A stretch of DNA of 64,000 nucleotides, from NCBI RefSeq assembly GCF_000702945.1, contig NZ_JNLE01000005.1:496001-560000 (forward strand). The letters run 5' to 3'. A model generated the notes under the pieces. The model ran no database searches, was not told the DNA's origin, and worked only from the letters and a program-made list of their open reading frames with translations. The position numbers and the translations under genes were made by a program. The DNA is from Clostridium sp. KNHs205 (GTDB taxonomy: Bacteria; Bacillota; Clostridia; Lachnospirales; Lachnospiraceae). This document shows positions 17,473-25,828 of this stretch, in pieces; position 1 is the first letter of the stretch; each line of letters starts with the position of its first letter.

Positions 17473-18435
17473 TTAATTCACCTTTTCCAGAAAGCTCAGC
17501 ATTTCCTTTGCCACGGCTTCTTCCCCATCCGCTACCATTCGAATCATATCTGCAATTCTGCTTCTCTGATCTCTTTCCGGATTGTCCATAGCCGCAACGA
17601 TGGTTCTTCTAATTCTTCTCCATTCCCAGCCGTTTTTTGCGGTTTTGTCACTCATAGCTTCCAATTCCTTAAATCCAAATCTGTTATATAACGCAGTTAA
17701 TGTTTCCGAAAAGTTCAATCTTCTGGAGCCGATATCCGTTATTTGATATATTATTGGCGCTATCCAGATCATATCTTCGTATCCTGCCATTTCTGCCTTT
17801 AAATCCACCTCACCCTGAAAGGTGTCAGCAAATGCCCGAATACCATTGATTCCGCTTACAGTTCCCTCCTGCTTCAGTATAATATCTGCCGCTTCTTTTA
17901 ATATTTTGCACAAGTCTGCCTCTTGACTGGCTGCTCCTGCTTCAGGCAGGATACACTGGGTTTCTGCTATTTCAAAATATTCATAAGGAAATACATTAAT
18001 ATTGCTGTTAACATAGGGGTCCAGACAGCCATACCCCTCTTTTGTCAGACTGACTACCAGACAGTAATGCTGTAAATGATATTTTTTATATACATCTTTC
18101 CAAGGTGCGTAATAACCATCCATTTTTATAATTACCGGCTTCCCTTCTTCAAGCGCAGCCTGTAATACCTGTTTTTGCACCCTGGCATCTCCCGGTATCT
18201 CTTTCGTGTCAATACCTGCATACTCCTTCAGACATTCCCAGGTATGATAGATTCCGCCTCCGATACGGCATCCAAGAAGATTTGTTTTATGTTCTTTAGG
18301 AAGCATGGTAAATCCCCAGTTCCTTGCAAACATCAGGGCATATTCTCTTTCCCAGGTTAACATTAAGGTTGCCAGCACATTCTCAATGCAATTATAATTC
18401 TCTTTACTGATAAATTTAAATTCCAGGTTAACCAT
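17473..18435 (-). CDS. BtrH-like cysteine acyltransferase/peptidase-fold protein
   Basis: 320 residues. The pattern ENYNCIENVLATLM, then GKPVIIKMDGYYAPW, YHLQHYCLVV and GCLDPY matches the N-terminal domain of BtrH, the butirosin enzyme that moves an acyl group from a carrier protein to an aminoglycoside. Cys16, His123 and Asp139 form the likely triad. The C-terminal half is helical (MIWIAPIIYQITDI, ETLTALYNRFGF). It is a paralogue of the next gene upstream and of the C-terminal domain of the operon's NRPS. RBS GGAGGGG lies very close to the ATG. Acyl or peptide transfer from the carrier protein is inferred. Confidence 0.72.
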   Translation of the reverse strand: MVNLEFKFISKENYNCIENVLATLMLTWEREYALMFARNWGFTMLPKEHKTNLLGCRIGGGIYHTWECLKEYAGIDTKEIPGDARVQKQVLQAALEEGKPVIIKMDGYYAPWKDVYKKYHLQHYCLVVSLTKEGYGCLDPYVNSNINVFPYEYFEIAETQCILPEAGAASQEADLCKILKEAADIILKQEGTVSGINGIRAFADTFQGEVDLKAEMAGYEDMIWIAPIIYQITDIGSRRLNFSETLTALYNRFGFKELEAMSDKTAKNGWEWRRIRRTIVAAMDNPERDQRSRIADMIRMVADGEEAVAKEMLSFLEKVN

Positions 18436-18445
18436 AGCCCCTCCG

Positions 18446-19387
18446 CTAATTCAGTTTCTGATTCATGGAAATTGCCAGCTCTTCTTCCCTGTCAGCCAGC
18501 TGCAATACACCAGTTGCAAATTCATGAACTGCCTCTATGCTGCGTTCACCTCTGGCAATACATACCAGTATTTCCCTGGTGCTTTCCCATCTTTCTCCGA
18601 TGAGATTCATTTCCCCGGACCACTCCTCCATAAAAGGTTTATTGTAATTAACTGCAAGATAATGCAGCAGCTTAGCGTAATTTTTTCTTCGAAAAAACAC
18701 CTCTGCCAGCTGCATGAAGAGGGGACAGTTATATATCAGCATTTCAAAATTCTCAAGCTCCTTTGTGAGATCCAGATTGTCAGCGATTTCATTTGCAAAA
18801 CCACGCATATTGTTAAATGCATGATGCTCTTTTTTCATTAGTTTTTTTACTGCCTTACCCACCAATACTTCCGGTACAATAACCGGTTCCTCCACACAGC
18901 AGGAAGTGATACACTTTGCTTTTGACAGGTAAAATAGTTCTTTCTTAAAAATATTAATTTTACGATTCCAATAGGGATCGATGACCCCAATAGTTCCCTC
19001 ATCCAACTGCTCCACGGCAATGATGAAATGTTTCAAATGAAGCTTTTGATAAACATTCGTCCAAGGCACATAATATCCATCCAGCCATAAAACTACCGGA
19101 CTATCCTTTTGCAGACTGGAGGTTAACAGGGTATACTGCTTATCCATAGCTGAGGTAAAATGATATTTAGATTGAATGCCATGGTTTATCTCCAGATTCC
19201 TCCAGGCATTATATTCTCCTGCTTCTATCCGATTACCGATCTTTGTTCCATCACCGGAATAGTAAGAAAAATCCCAGGCATCCGCAAACATTAACATATG
19301 TTCCCGATGATAACTGGTGGCTAAGCATTCAAGCACATCTTCAAGGCAATTATAGGTATCCGTATGCTGTGGTTTGAACGTATTCAT
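18446..19387 (-). CDS. BtrH-like cysteine acyltransferase/peptidase-fold protein, second copy
   Basis: 313 residues. It aligns with its neighbour along its whole length: TYNCLEDVLECLAT with Cys14, GNRIEAGEYNAW, SPVVLWLDGYYVPW, LHLKHFIIAV with His120 and IGVIDPYW with Asp137. These are the conserved positions of the BtrH N-terminal fold, a papain/C39-like scaffold used for acyl transfer in butirosin biosynthesis. The helical C-terminal half is also shared. Its start codon overlaps the end of the PaaK-like gene by 4 nt, showing translational coupling. Two diverged copies suggest two different acceptors or two sequential transfer steps. Confidence 0.72.
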   Translation of the reverse strand: MNTFKPQHTDTYNCLEDVLECLATSYHREHMLMFADAWDFSYYSGDGTKIGNRIEAGEYNAWRNLEINHGIQSKYHFTSAMDKQYTLLTSSLQKDSPVVLWLDGYYVPWTNVYQKLHLKHFIIAVEQLDEGTIGVIDPYWNRKINIFKKELFYLSKAKCITSCCVEEPVIVPEVLVGKAVKKLMKKEHHAFNNMRGFANEIADNLDLTKELENFEMLIYNCPLFMQLAEVFFRRKNYAKLLHYLAVNYNKPFMEEWSGEMNLIGERWESTREILVCIARGERSIEAVHEFATGVLQLADREEELAISMNQKLN

Positions 19388-20589
19388 GGCATCCTTCCTT
19401 CCGATTCTTTTATGTGTGAGAAAAAAATTTTCATTTTACCAGATTGTAGAGGGGAAATTACACTGACATACTCATAATGAACCCTAACATCTTTTCCAAG
19501 ACCGCTTTTGATATGTTTGGTCATTATCTCTGACATCTCTTCCCTAAACTCTTGTCCCTTTTGAATCAGGACAAGAAATTCCTTTAAACCTGTCTGCTCC
19601 ACACGGAAGCCATCCACGCAATCTCCATAGCGCTCAATTAGTTTATAGATACCTCTCTTAAAAAACAGTTCACCTAATACATCCTCTGTGCCAACAATAA
19701 TATCCGCTGTTCTCCCGCCAAACAAGGTTATGATCTGGGAGGTCTCCCCGCATTCACACTGTTCCATGGTTACCTTTCCATAATCCTGGATATTATATCT
19801 TACCAGCGGCATTAATTTATTATAGAAACTTGTTATAGTTATCTCACCAATCTCAGGATCCTCGAATTGCTGCTTTGGTTTTCTGGTCTCAACATAAAAT
19901 AAATTATTCTGGACATGAAGCTTCCCGCAGGGACATTCATATGCAATGCACCAGCTTTCAATAATTCCGTAATGATTAATGGTCTTTGCACCAAATACTT
20001 TTTCTACGAATTCCCGCTGTTCTTTTGATGCATATTCACCTGCTAATTCCAGAAACTTAATACTTCCATAGGAATACTCTGCTTCACCTGCTTCAATCAG
20101 TTTTGCATATCTTTCAAAGCTGGAAATAGGACCGGACAACCATCTTGGATTTTGCTCCATTAACCGCTTGAAGCATTTAATCATATTGTTCTTCTCGAAG
20201 TTCAGCAGATTTCCGACTTTCCGATATGTACTTTTATCATAGAGATAAATATAATTATTGATATCTGCCTCTTTATCCCATTGATGCCTTCTTTTCCAGA
20301 CATTAATGCCCGCAGTGGTCCGTTCCGCACTTGTTTTTACGCAATTAACCGGCTTTCCGGTAGACCCGCTGGTAAATTCGCTGAATTGGGGCAAGTCAAG
20401 TTTTGACAGGTATTCATTATAATGTTCTCTGATGTCTTGTTTCGTTATAACCGGTAATTTATAGAATATATCTTCTATGTCACTTTCTAAATTAATCTTG
20501 CTTTTTTGAAATAGCTCATGATAATAGTCATTCTTCACATCCAGGAATTTTAGCAGCTTACGTATTTCTTTTTCCTTTTGGGTTAACAC
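19384..20589 (-). CDS. PaaK/CapK-like adenylate-forming enzyme
   Basis: 401 residues, the size of the phenylacetate-CoA ligase (PaaK)/CapK branch of the AMP-forming superfamily. Visible motifs: FTSGSTGKPVNC (ATP-binding loop), NHYGIIESWCIAYECPCG (the YGxxE region with a Cys pair) and GRTADIIVG followed by the C-terminal lid domain ending QSGKMKIFF. Such enzymes activate a carboxylate as acyl-AMP and pass it to a thiol of CoA or a carrier protein. The gene overlaps the carrier protein gene by 7 nt, so that carrier is the likeliest partner. The substrate is not predictable here. Confidence 0.85.
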   Translation of the reverse strand: MLTQKEKEIRKLLKFLDVKNDYYHELFQKSKINLESDIEDIFYKLPVITKQDIREHYNEYLSKLDLPQFSEFTSGSTGKPVNCVKTSAERTTAGINVWKRRHQWDKEADINNYIYLYDKSTYRKVGNLLNFEKNNMIKCFKRLMEQNPRWLSGPISSFERYAKLIEAGEAEYSYGSIKFLELAGEYASKEQREFVEKVFGAKTINHYGIIESWCIAYECPCGKLHVQNNLFYVETRKPKQQFEDPEIGEITITSFYNKLMPLVRYNIQDYGKVTMEQCECGETSQIITLFGGRTADIIVGTEDVLGELFFKRGIYKLIERYGDCVDGFRVEQTGLKEFLVLIQKGQEFREEMSEIMTKHIKSGLGKDVRVHYEYVSVISPLQSGKMKIFFSHIKESEGRMP

Positions 20590-20888
20590 CTTGAATCACC
20601 TGTTACCGTCTTTTCAATAAATCCTTTCAATAATCCATAATTTTGCACAAGCTCGACCAGAGAATCTTCATTTTCAATGGTAATAGCAAATTCCTCTTCA
20701 ATTCTGCTGATTAATCGTAACACCTGAATGGAATCAAATAATAAATCATTGATAAGATCTGTCTCCTCTTCAATATCCTCCAAATCAATTCCGATTCTCA
20801 TAGTACTTAAAATAATCGTTTTCAATCTTTCATCAACTGTATTCATTCTTATACCATAAATATTGCAGGTAAGCTGCAATAATGCCAT
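20583..20888 (-). CDS. Stand-alone acyl/peptidyl carrier protein
   Basis: 101 residues as drawn. A later ATG at 20846 would give 87 residues, the more usual carrier size; neither start has a strong RBS. The core EETDLINDLLFDSIQVLRLI carries the phosphopantetheine Ser53 in FDS, followed by a helical pair typical of carrier proteins (RIEEEFAITIENEDSL). It lies between two adenylate-forming enzymes, one of which should load it. BtrH-type enzymes take their acyl group from just such a carrier (BtrI in butirosin), so this protein probably delivers the acyl unit in this pathway. Confidence 0.85.
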   Translation of the reverse strand: MALLQLTCNIYGIRMNTVDERLKTIILSTMRIGIDLEDIEEETDLINDLLFDSIQVLRLISRIEEEFAITIENEDSLVELVQNYGLLKGFIEKTVTGDSRC

Positions 20889-20937
20889 AAATTAATAGGC
20901 TTTAGTCCCCTATACCTGGCAACCCCTTCTATATTTT

Positions 20938-22443
20938 TTATACTTCCTCAAAAACCTGTTTTCGCATAATTTTGTTACTCAATGTTTTCTTAAGTTCCTT
21001 TACCTGATATATCTTCCCCGGAACCTTATAATCTTCTAACGCTTTTTTACAGTGCTTCAGAACCTGAAAGAGATTTAATGCTTCCTCCCCGTCAGAGACA
21101 ACATAAGCAATAATCTCCTCACCCACCAGTTCGTCTGCTTCTCCTCTGACCAGCACTTCTTTCATTCCCGGATACCCCATCAGGACAGCCTCTATTTCTT
21201 CAGGATAGATATTCTTACCACTCTTGATAATCATATTATCCTTTCTGCCTTTTACATATAGATAGCCCTCCGCATCCAGCCAGCCCAAATCCCCTGTAAG
21301 CAAATATCCGTCAGCCAATACCGCCTTTGTCTTCTCTTCATTCTTGTAGTATCCCATCATAACATTCGGTCCTTTTACGCAAATTTCCCCTTGCTCAAAG
21401 GCCTTTGCTTCTCTTTGGTCAACCCTTATCTTAACTTCTACTCCTTTTATGGGAACACCGCTGGAGCCCTCTTTGGACAATAACTCCTCCCGCTTAATAT
21501 AAGTCACTCTTGGCGCGGCTTCTGTAAGTCCGTAGGAATATATTAAATCCACTTCAGGAAATTTCTCCGCTAATTCTCTTATTTTATGGATAGCCATGCT
21601 TGCACCGTAAAAATTAATGATGCGCAGGGATTTCATATCGAAATTATTAAATTCACTATGGGTTATCATAGCAGTTAAGATAGTGGGAACACCGAACAGG
21701 ACGGTAATCTTAAACTTGGAGATTGCCTCCATTATGTTGGCTGCCGTAATAAATCCTGTCTGTATATGGAGTAAGCAGCCGTTATGTATCGATACCAGCA
21801 GCTCTCCTGTAATGCTTGAGGAGTGATTGATATTCTTCATCAGTAATATCTTCTCCTCACTGGTCAGAGATAAATATTCTGAGATTGCTTTTACATTACT
21901 TATGATATTGTTGTTTGAGAGCATAATACCTTTCGGAAGATTCGTAGTACCGGAAGAAAATAAAATAATACCGGGGCTGTTGCCTCTGTAATATGGCTTG
22001 TCTGTTAATACAGGTTTATAATCAACCGTCTCTATTGTTACAGAACTGCCAGTATCCTCTATGTAAAATACTTTTTCCAGATGATTTACCGACTCTTCTA
22101 AGGCAAGCTCTATTTTGTTCTTATATTTCTTCAAGGTAAGAATGCACCTGATTTCATAATGCTCAATAATACTTTTCAGTTTGCTTTCTCCCATATTCAT
22201 ATACAATGGAATAATGGTCCCCCCTGCTTTGTTGATTGCAAAGAAGCTTTCCACAAACTCCATACTGTTGTCCATTGCCAGGAGGATATTATTATCTGCT
22301 GTCCCTTTGTATTTTTTTAATTCGTCCGTTATGAGCTCAACCATATTGCTTAATTCCGAATAGGCTTTTGTGCTGCCATTACATATAACCGCTGGCTTGT
22401 TACCCCACTTTCTTACCGCATCCTCTAATAGGTCATAGATCAT
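20938..22443 (-). CDS. AMP-dependent acyl ligase, first gene of the biosynthetic operon
   Basis: 501 residues, full-length ANL superfamily enzyme. Motifs: LFSSGTTNLPKGIML near 165, SYGLTEAAPRVTY near 305, TGDLGWLDAEGYLYVKGR with KSGKNIYPEEIEAVL near 400, and the catalytic Lys region KKTLSNKIMRKQ near the end. It makes an acyl-adenylate and transfers it to a thiol, here most likely the carrier protein encoded 49 bp downstream. It resembles fatty-acid and aryl-acid ligases more than amino-acid-activating NRPS domains, but the substrate is open. RBS GAGGA precedes the ATG, with a consensus promoter about 135 bp upstream. Confidence 0.88.
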   Translation of the reverse strand: MIYDLLEDAVRKWGNKPAVICNGSTKAYSELSNMVELITDELKKYKGTADNNILLAMDNSMEFVESFFAINKAGGTIIPLYMNMGESKLKSIIEHYEIRCILTLKKYKNKIELALEESVNHLEKVFYIEDTGSSVTIETVDYKPVLTDKPYYRGNSPGIILFSSGTTNLPKGIMLSNNNIISNVKAISEYLSLTSEEKILLMKNINHSSSITGELLVSIHNGCLLHIQTGFITAANIMEAISKFKITVLFGVPTILTAMITHSEFNNFDMKSLRIINFYGASMAIHKIRELAEKFPEVDLIYSYGLTEAAPRVTYIKREELLSKEGSSGVPIKGVEVKIRVDQREAKAFEQGEICVKGPNVMMGYYKNEEKTKAVLADGYLLTGDLGWLDAEGYLYVKGRKDNMIIKSGKNIYPEEIEAVLMGYPGMKEVLVRGEADELVGEEIIAYVVSDGEEALNLFQVLKHCKKALEDYKVPGKIYQVKELKKTLSNKIMRKQVFEEV

Positions 22444-22578
22444 TATCTATCCTCCTCACAATATCTTTGCTTGAAATGGTTAATCCTGATTTGGTTGCCA
22501 GTCATATATCCTGTAGAATTGTAAATACCCTTTACGATAAGTTATACAATTCTTAGCTGTATATTTTTTCCTTTTATA

Positions 22579-22607
22579 ATTCTATCTTTATCTCCACTAT
22601 TTGTCAA
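22579..22607 (-). promoter_or_regulatory. Sigma-A promoter of the biosynthetic operon
   Basis: Reading the minus strand, a perfect -35 TTGACA (22602-22607) and -10 TAGAAT (22579-22584) are separated by 17 bp. Transcription would begin near 22572, giving a leader of about 130 nt before the first gene. The gap 22444-22872 also holds a 7-bp hairpin AAGCTTA/TAAGCTT at 22708-22730; no further feature was found. Confidence 0.75.
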
Positions 22608-22797
22608 ATATATTTTGTTTTATTATCCCTTTATGTGGCAAATTATGTATTTTAAGTAAGGAATTTATCATACATTCTACTTATGGAACTTTCTTATTTA
22701 CATAAAAAAGCTTAAATTTCCGCTAAGCTTAATCATAAACGATATAGAGGGACTTTAATGTCATTTTTCCTTGTTAAATGATAAAAACAAAAAATAA

Positions 22798-22826
22798 TTA
22801 CATAAATTACAAATATATACTATAAT
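22798..22826 (+). promoter_or_regulatory. Likely promoter of the small gene and membrane protein
   Basis: TTACAT and a perfect TATAAT (22821-22826) with a 17-bp spacer lie 47 bp upstream of the ATG at 22873. The operon promoter at 22579-22607 points the opposite way. Confidence 0.5.
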
Positions 22827-22872
22827 TTACTTATGCTATACTGTTATCTTAATATAATGAGGAGGGATTAGA

Positions 22873-23066
22873 ATGGCTAAAGCCTATAGGTCGAAATATC
22901 CTGAAATCCGAAAAAATATGGTGTGCCTGACAGTCTTCGCAAGGAATGGGATAATAGTAATTATAAATCTCTTAATGATCCGAGCGTTACATATTATGAT
23001 TACTATCTGCAAGAAGTTGAACGCGATGCCCGTGCATTTGCAGCAGTATCCAGACCATCCAATTAA
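22873..23066 (+). pseudogene. Small gene broken by a 1-nt change in an A6 run
   Basis: A strong RBS (GGAGGG) and ATG open a frame that begins MAKAYRSKYPEIRK. Directly after the six-A run at 22911-22916 the coding quality moves to another frame: YGVPDSLRKEWDNSNYKSLN continues to SVTYYDYYLQEVERDARAFA and ends at TAA 23064-23066, 12 nt before the next start and just before its RBS. One extra A would give a continuous 64-residue protein. It is either a frameshift mutation, a sequencing error in a homopolymer, or a product of transcriptional slippage. The peptide family was not recognised. Confidence 0.6.
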
Positions 23067-23078
23067 GGAGTATATCTA

Positions 23079-23657
23079 ATGAAACCATACATTTTTATTG
23101 TCATACTGGCAGTAGTCGTTATTATTGCTTGTTTGGTGGGAACCAATATTATTGCCGAGAACAATAAAGCTAAAAATGGAGAAAAAGAATTGAAAGAATA
23201 CAATAAAACCCTGGAACTGGTTAAAGATATCAATCAAAACAGCGATTTCGGCGGATTAGAGCTTCTGGGTTTCTCAAGCAAAACAGGAAAAGACCAGCAA
23301 TCTGAAGGAGCTTCTGATATTCTTCCTGACTTTGCGGAAGAAGCTAAAAATGGTGTTGAAGGGATTTATTTTAATTATCCCTATGATAGTAATGACTACC
23401 GCCTTGCAAAGATCAGTCTAACAACAATACCATATCATATTTATGGTATAACCATAGGACAAACCCTAAATGATGTAACACCTCTTTTGAAAGAAAAGGG
23501 GTTTACCGAACATGAGAAATCCTCCGAAGCTGACTCTGATTTTTTCTTATATCGGCAACATCATGTAAGTATTTCCCTAAAGATTAGTAAAGATACCGGA
23601 ACCATCAGTACAATCATTGTTTCAGTTTATGATAAGCTGGATAATAGGGTTTATTAA
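23079..23657 (+). CDS. Membrane-anchored extracellular protein of unknown function
   Basis: 192 residues. An uncleaved-looking N-terminal anchor (IFIVILAVVVIIACLVG, about 5-21) is followed by a charged region of about 90 residues. A compact C-terminal domain contains PYHIYGITIGQTLNDVTPLL, a pattern reminiscent of small lipoprotein-like domains with a GxxIGxxxxxV turn, then HVSISLKISKDTG and TIIVSVYDKLDN. The cysteine at 18 is not in a clear lipobox. RBS AAGGAG overlaps the end of the frameshifted small gene, so both share one transcript, which ends at a terminator at 23665. Function not recognised. Confidence 0.7.
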   Translation: MKPYIFIVILAVVVIIACLVGTNIIAENNKAKNGEKELKEYNKTLELVKDINQNSDFGGLELLGFSSKTGKDQQSEGASDILPDFAEEAKNGVEGIYFNYPYDSNDYRLAKISLTTIPYHIYGITIGQTLNDVTPLLKEKGFTEHEKSSEADSDFFLYRQHHVSISLKISKDTGTISTIIVSVYDKLDNRVY

Positions 23658-23664
23658 TAATAAA

Positions 23665-23725
23665 GGCAGAGAGGTTATGGAATAAATATAGTACTCCACC
23701 TCTCCGCCATTTTATTGTATTTTTC
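23665..23725 (+). terminator. Intrinsic terminator after the membrane-anchored protein gene
   Basis: GGCAGAGAGGT (23665-23675) pairs with ACCTCTCCGCC (23698-23708) with one mismatch, then ATTTTATTGTATTTTT. Confidence 0.8.
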
Positions 23726-23823
23726 TAGTGACTTAACTGTTATTTTCTATTCCTTAGATCTTTTTCGGCAATTCCAAAATAAAAATAAATCTCAGGTCAT
23801 CATCCAGGACCGGTATTAAAACA

Positions 23824-24588
23824 TTACAGTCTTTTATAAATTCTTATCGCAAAGATATAAGCAACAACAATTATTGCCAAACACCAAGCAAGGGCTGCCC
23901 AGATATCATTTCCTACCGGCTGATTTTCCAGTAAATTACGGATAGCTTCTACGATAGGTGTTACAGGCTGATTTTCAGCAAAAGCACGTATTACAGAAGG
24001 CATAGTATCTGTTGGTACAAAGGCAGAACTGACAAACGGCAAAAATATGATTGGATATGAGAATGCTCCTGCCCCATCCGGTGTTTTGGCCGCAAGCCCT
24101 GCTATAACAGCAATCCAGGTTAAAGCCATCGTAAAAATTCCCAGAATTCCAAATACCCCCAGCCATTCCAAGATGCCTGCCATAGAACGGAAGCCCATAA
24201 GCAATGCAGCAAGTATAATCACTAATACTGATATACCATTTGAAATCAATGATGTTAATACATGCCCCCATAGAACAGTAGAACGGGCAATGGGCATAGA
24301 GTGAAAACGCTCGAAGATACCACGCTCTTTATCAGTAAATAAACGGTAAGCTACATAAGCTATTCCACTGCCGATAGCCATTAACATTATACCTGGTAAT
24401 AAATAATTGACATAATTTCCTGTACCTGTCTCGATTGCACCTCCAAATACATAAACGAATAATAGCATCATTGCAATGGGTGTGATACAAACTGTAATTA
24501 TTGTGTCCATACTTCTGAAAATATGGCGCATAGAACGACCAAACATAACACTCATATCTTTAAAAAAATATTTGCTTCCGGATTCCAT
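23824..24588 (-). CDS. ABC-2 type transporter permease
   Basis: 254 residues with six predicted membrane helices, the length of DrrB-like ABC-2 permeases. SMRHIFRSMDTIITVCITPI opens the first helix. DKERGIFERFHSMPIARSTV is the conserved cytoplasmic loop, and ENQPVTPIVEAIRNLL precedes the last helices as in drug/antibiotic resistance permeases. It begins immediately after the stop of the ATPase gene, so both are co-translated and form the pump. The operon is headed by a PadR regulator, which suggests induction by a toxic small molecule. Confidence 0.9.
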   Translation of the reverse strand: MESGSKYFFKDMSVMFGRSMRHIFRSMDTIITVCITPIAMMLLFVYVFGGAIETGTGNYVNYLLPGIMLMAIGSGIAYVAYRLFTDKERGIFERFHSMPIARSTVLWGHVLTSLISNGISVLVIILAALLMGFRSMAGILEWLGVFGILGIFTMALTWIAVIAGLAAKTPDGAGAFSYPIIFLPFVSSAFVPTDTMPSVIRAFAENQPVTPIVEAIRNLLENQPVGNDIWAALAWCLAIIVVAYIFAIRIYKRL

Positions 24589-25350
24589 TTATTTCTCCTC
24601 CTTTTTACCGATAATTGATAAAAATATTTCTTCTAAAGCAGGTTGTTTTTCAACATATTCAACTTTTACAGGCGGAAACATTTTTTTTAGGCCCTCCAGT
24701 GTATCCATAGCAATGATTTTTCCTCCATGAAGAATAGCGATTTTATCAGCAAGCTGTTCGGCTTCCTCTAAATATTGCGTTGTTAGGAATACTGTAGTCC
24801 CTGCTGCTGATAGCTCCTTGATAAGCTTCCAGACTTCCAGGCGTGCTTCTGGGTCAAGACCTGTTGTTGGCTCATCCAGGAATATAACCTTTGGATTTCC
24901 CACAAGGCTCATTGCAATATCGATTCTTCTCTTCATACCTCCGGAGTAAGTACCTACTCTGCGGTCTGCTGCCTTCGACATATCAAAACGCATAATCAAC
25001 TCCTCTGCTATCTGCTTTGGATATTTCAGATGTCTAAGTCTTGCAATCATTTGAAGATTCTCACGACCAGTCAAAATATCATCAATAGCGGCATACTGGC
25101 CGGTAAGACTGATAAGTCCTCTAATTGCCTTTGAACTTTTTTCAATATTAAAACCGCCTATATTTACACTTCCTGCATCTGCTTTTAGCAAAGTAGCCAT
25201 AATTCTTATCAGCGTTGTTTTTCCAGCACCATTGGAACCCAGTAATGAAAAGATACTTCCCTGCTCAACCTCCAAGTCCACTCCTTTTAGTACTTCTACC
25301 GTTTTGTAACTTTTTTTGACCCCTTTAATTTGAATAATATTTTTATCCAT
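24589..25350 (-). CDS. ABC transporter ATPase, DrrA-like
   Basis: 253 residues from the ATG at 25350, preceded by AGGAGG; a start 27 nt upstream would place the RBS inside the gene. Complete motifs: Walker A LLGSNGAGKTTLIRI, Q-loop SLTGQYAAID, signature YSGGMKRRIDIAM, Walker B VIFLDEPTTGLDPEAR and the switch in TTQYLEEAEQLA. The Q-loop sequence TGQ and the overall form match daunorubicin-resistance-type exporters. It powers the adjacent ABC-2 permease. Three hairpins lie between this gene and the cysteine-rich KTR gene upstream. Confidence 0.92.
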   Translation of the reverse strand: MDKNIIQIKGVKKSYKTVEVLKGVDLEVEQGSIFSLLGSNGAGKTTLIRIMATLLKADAGSVNIGGFNIEKSSKAIRGLISLTGQYAAIDDILTGRENLQMIARLRHLKYPKQIAEELIMRFDMSKAADRRVGTYSGGMKRRIDIAMSLVGNPKVIFLDEPTTGLDPEARLEVWKLIKELSAAGTTVFLTTQYLEEAEQLADKIAILHGGKIIAMDTLEGLKKMFPPVKVEYVEKQPALEEIFLSIIGKKEEK

Positions 25351-25513
25351 TTTCTTTCCTCCTCGTATTATTAGCATATTTTTTTTACCAATTTTATGGT
25401 ATAAGCTATACTTGTATTAGATACTGTAGACTGGTTAAACCTCCTACCAGTTGATGGTTTTCAAGGTATCCGACCACAGTCTCTTTGTTCATTTATTAAT
25501 AAGCTAAATACCG

Positions 25514-25572
25514 CCTGGCTCCTTATGCAGCCAGGACATGATAAGCAATAAGCCCCCTGCCCCTTGGCTTAT
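25514..25572 (-). terminator. Two successive hairpins before the ABC ATPase gene
   Basis: ATAAGCC/GGCTTAT (25548-25554 with 25566-25572) and CCTGGCT/AGCCAGG (25514-25520 with 25529-25535) are perfect 7-bp stems without clear U tracts. Together with the terminator at 25585 they could attenuate read-through from the upstream genes into the ABC pair. Confidence 0.45.
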
Positions 25573-25584
25573 GGTAATAAAAAG

Positions 25585-25625
25585 AGAGCCGACAACAGTG
25601 ATTTCACTCACATATTATCGGCTCT
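25585..25625 (-). terminator. Intrinsic terminator overlapping the KTR gene end
   Basis: On the minus strand AGAGCCGA and TCGGCTCT form an 8-bp stem followed by CTTTTTATT. The stem begins inside the last codons of the KTR protein gene. Confidence 0.75.
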
Positions 25626-25803
25626 GCGTCTTAGCGTCTGGCTCTTTGATAACTGAGATATTTAATTGTTTTACATTGATTATTGTTTCCTGCTTACACT
25701 TGGGACAAAATAGCGGGAAGTTTTCAAGCATGGTATCATTACGTATCTTAAGTCTTGTTTTGCTGCCGCAGACAGGGCATAATATCCACTCGTATTTATA
25801 CAT
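25615..25803 (-). CDS. Cysteine-rich KTR domain small protein
   Basis: 62 residues. It matches the cysteine-rich KTR family: EWILCPVCGSKTRLKIRND, then FPLFCPKCKQETIINVKQ, ending EPDAKTQSR. Two CxxC pairs suggest a bound zinc. Members are commonly found as small accessory genes of conjugative elements of the Tn916 type and near resistance genes. Here it sits between the second DUF1048 gene and the ABC pair, with its terminator overlapping its own stop, so it looks like an inserted cassette within the PadR operon. Function unknown. Confidence 0.85.
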   Translation of the reverse strand: MYKYEWILCPVCGSKTRLKIRNDTMLENFPLFCPKCKQETIINVKQLNISVIKEPDAKTQSR

Positions 25804-25828
25804 TTTGCACCCCTTGCAATATTCTCTT

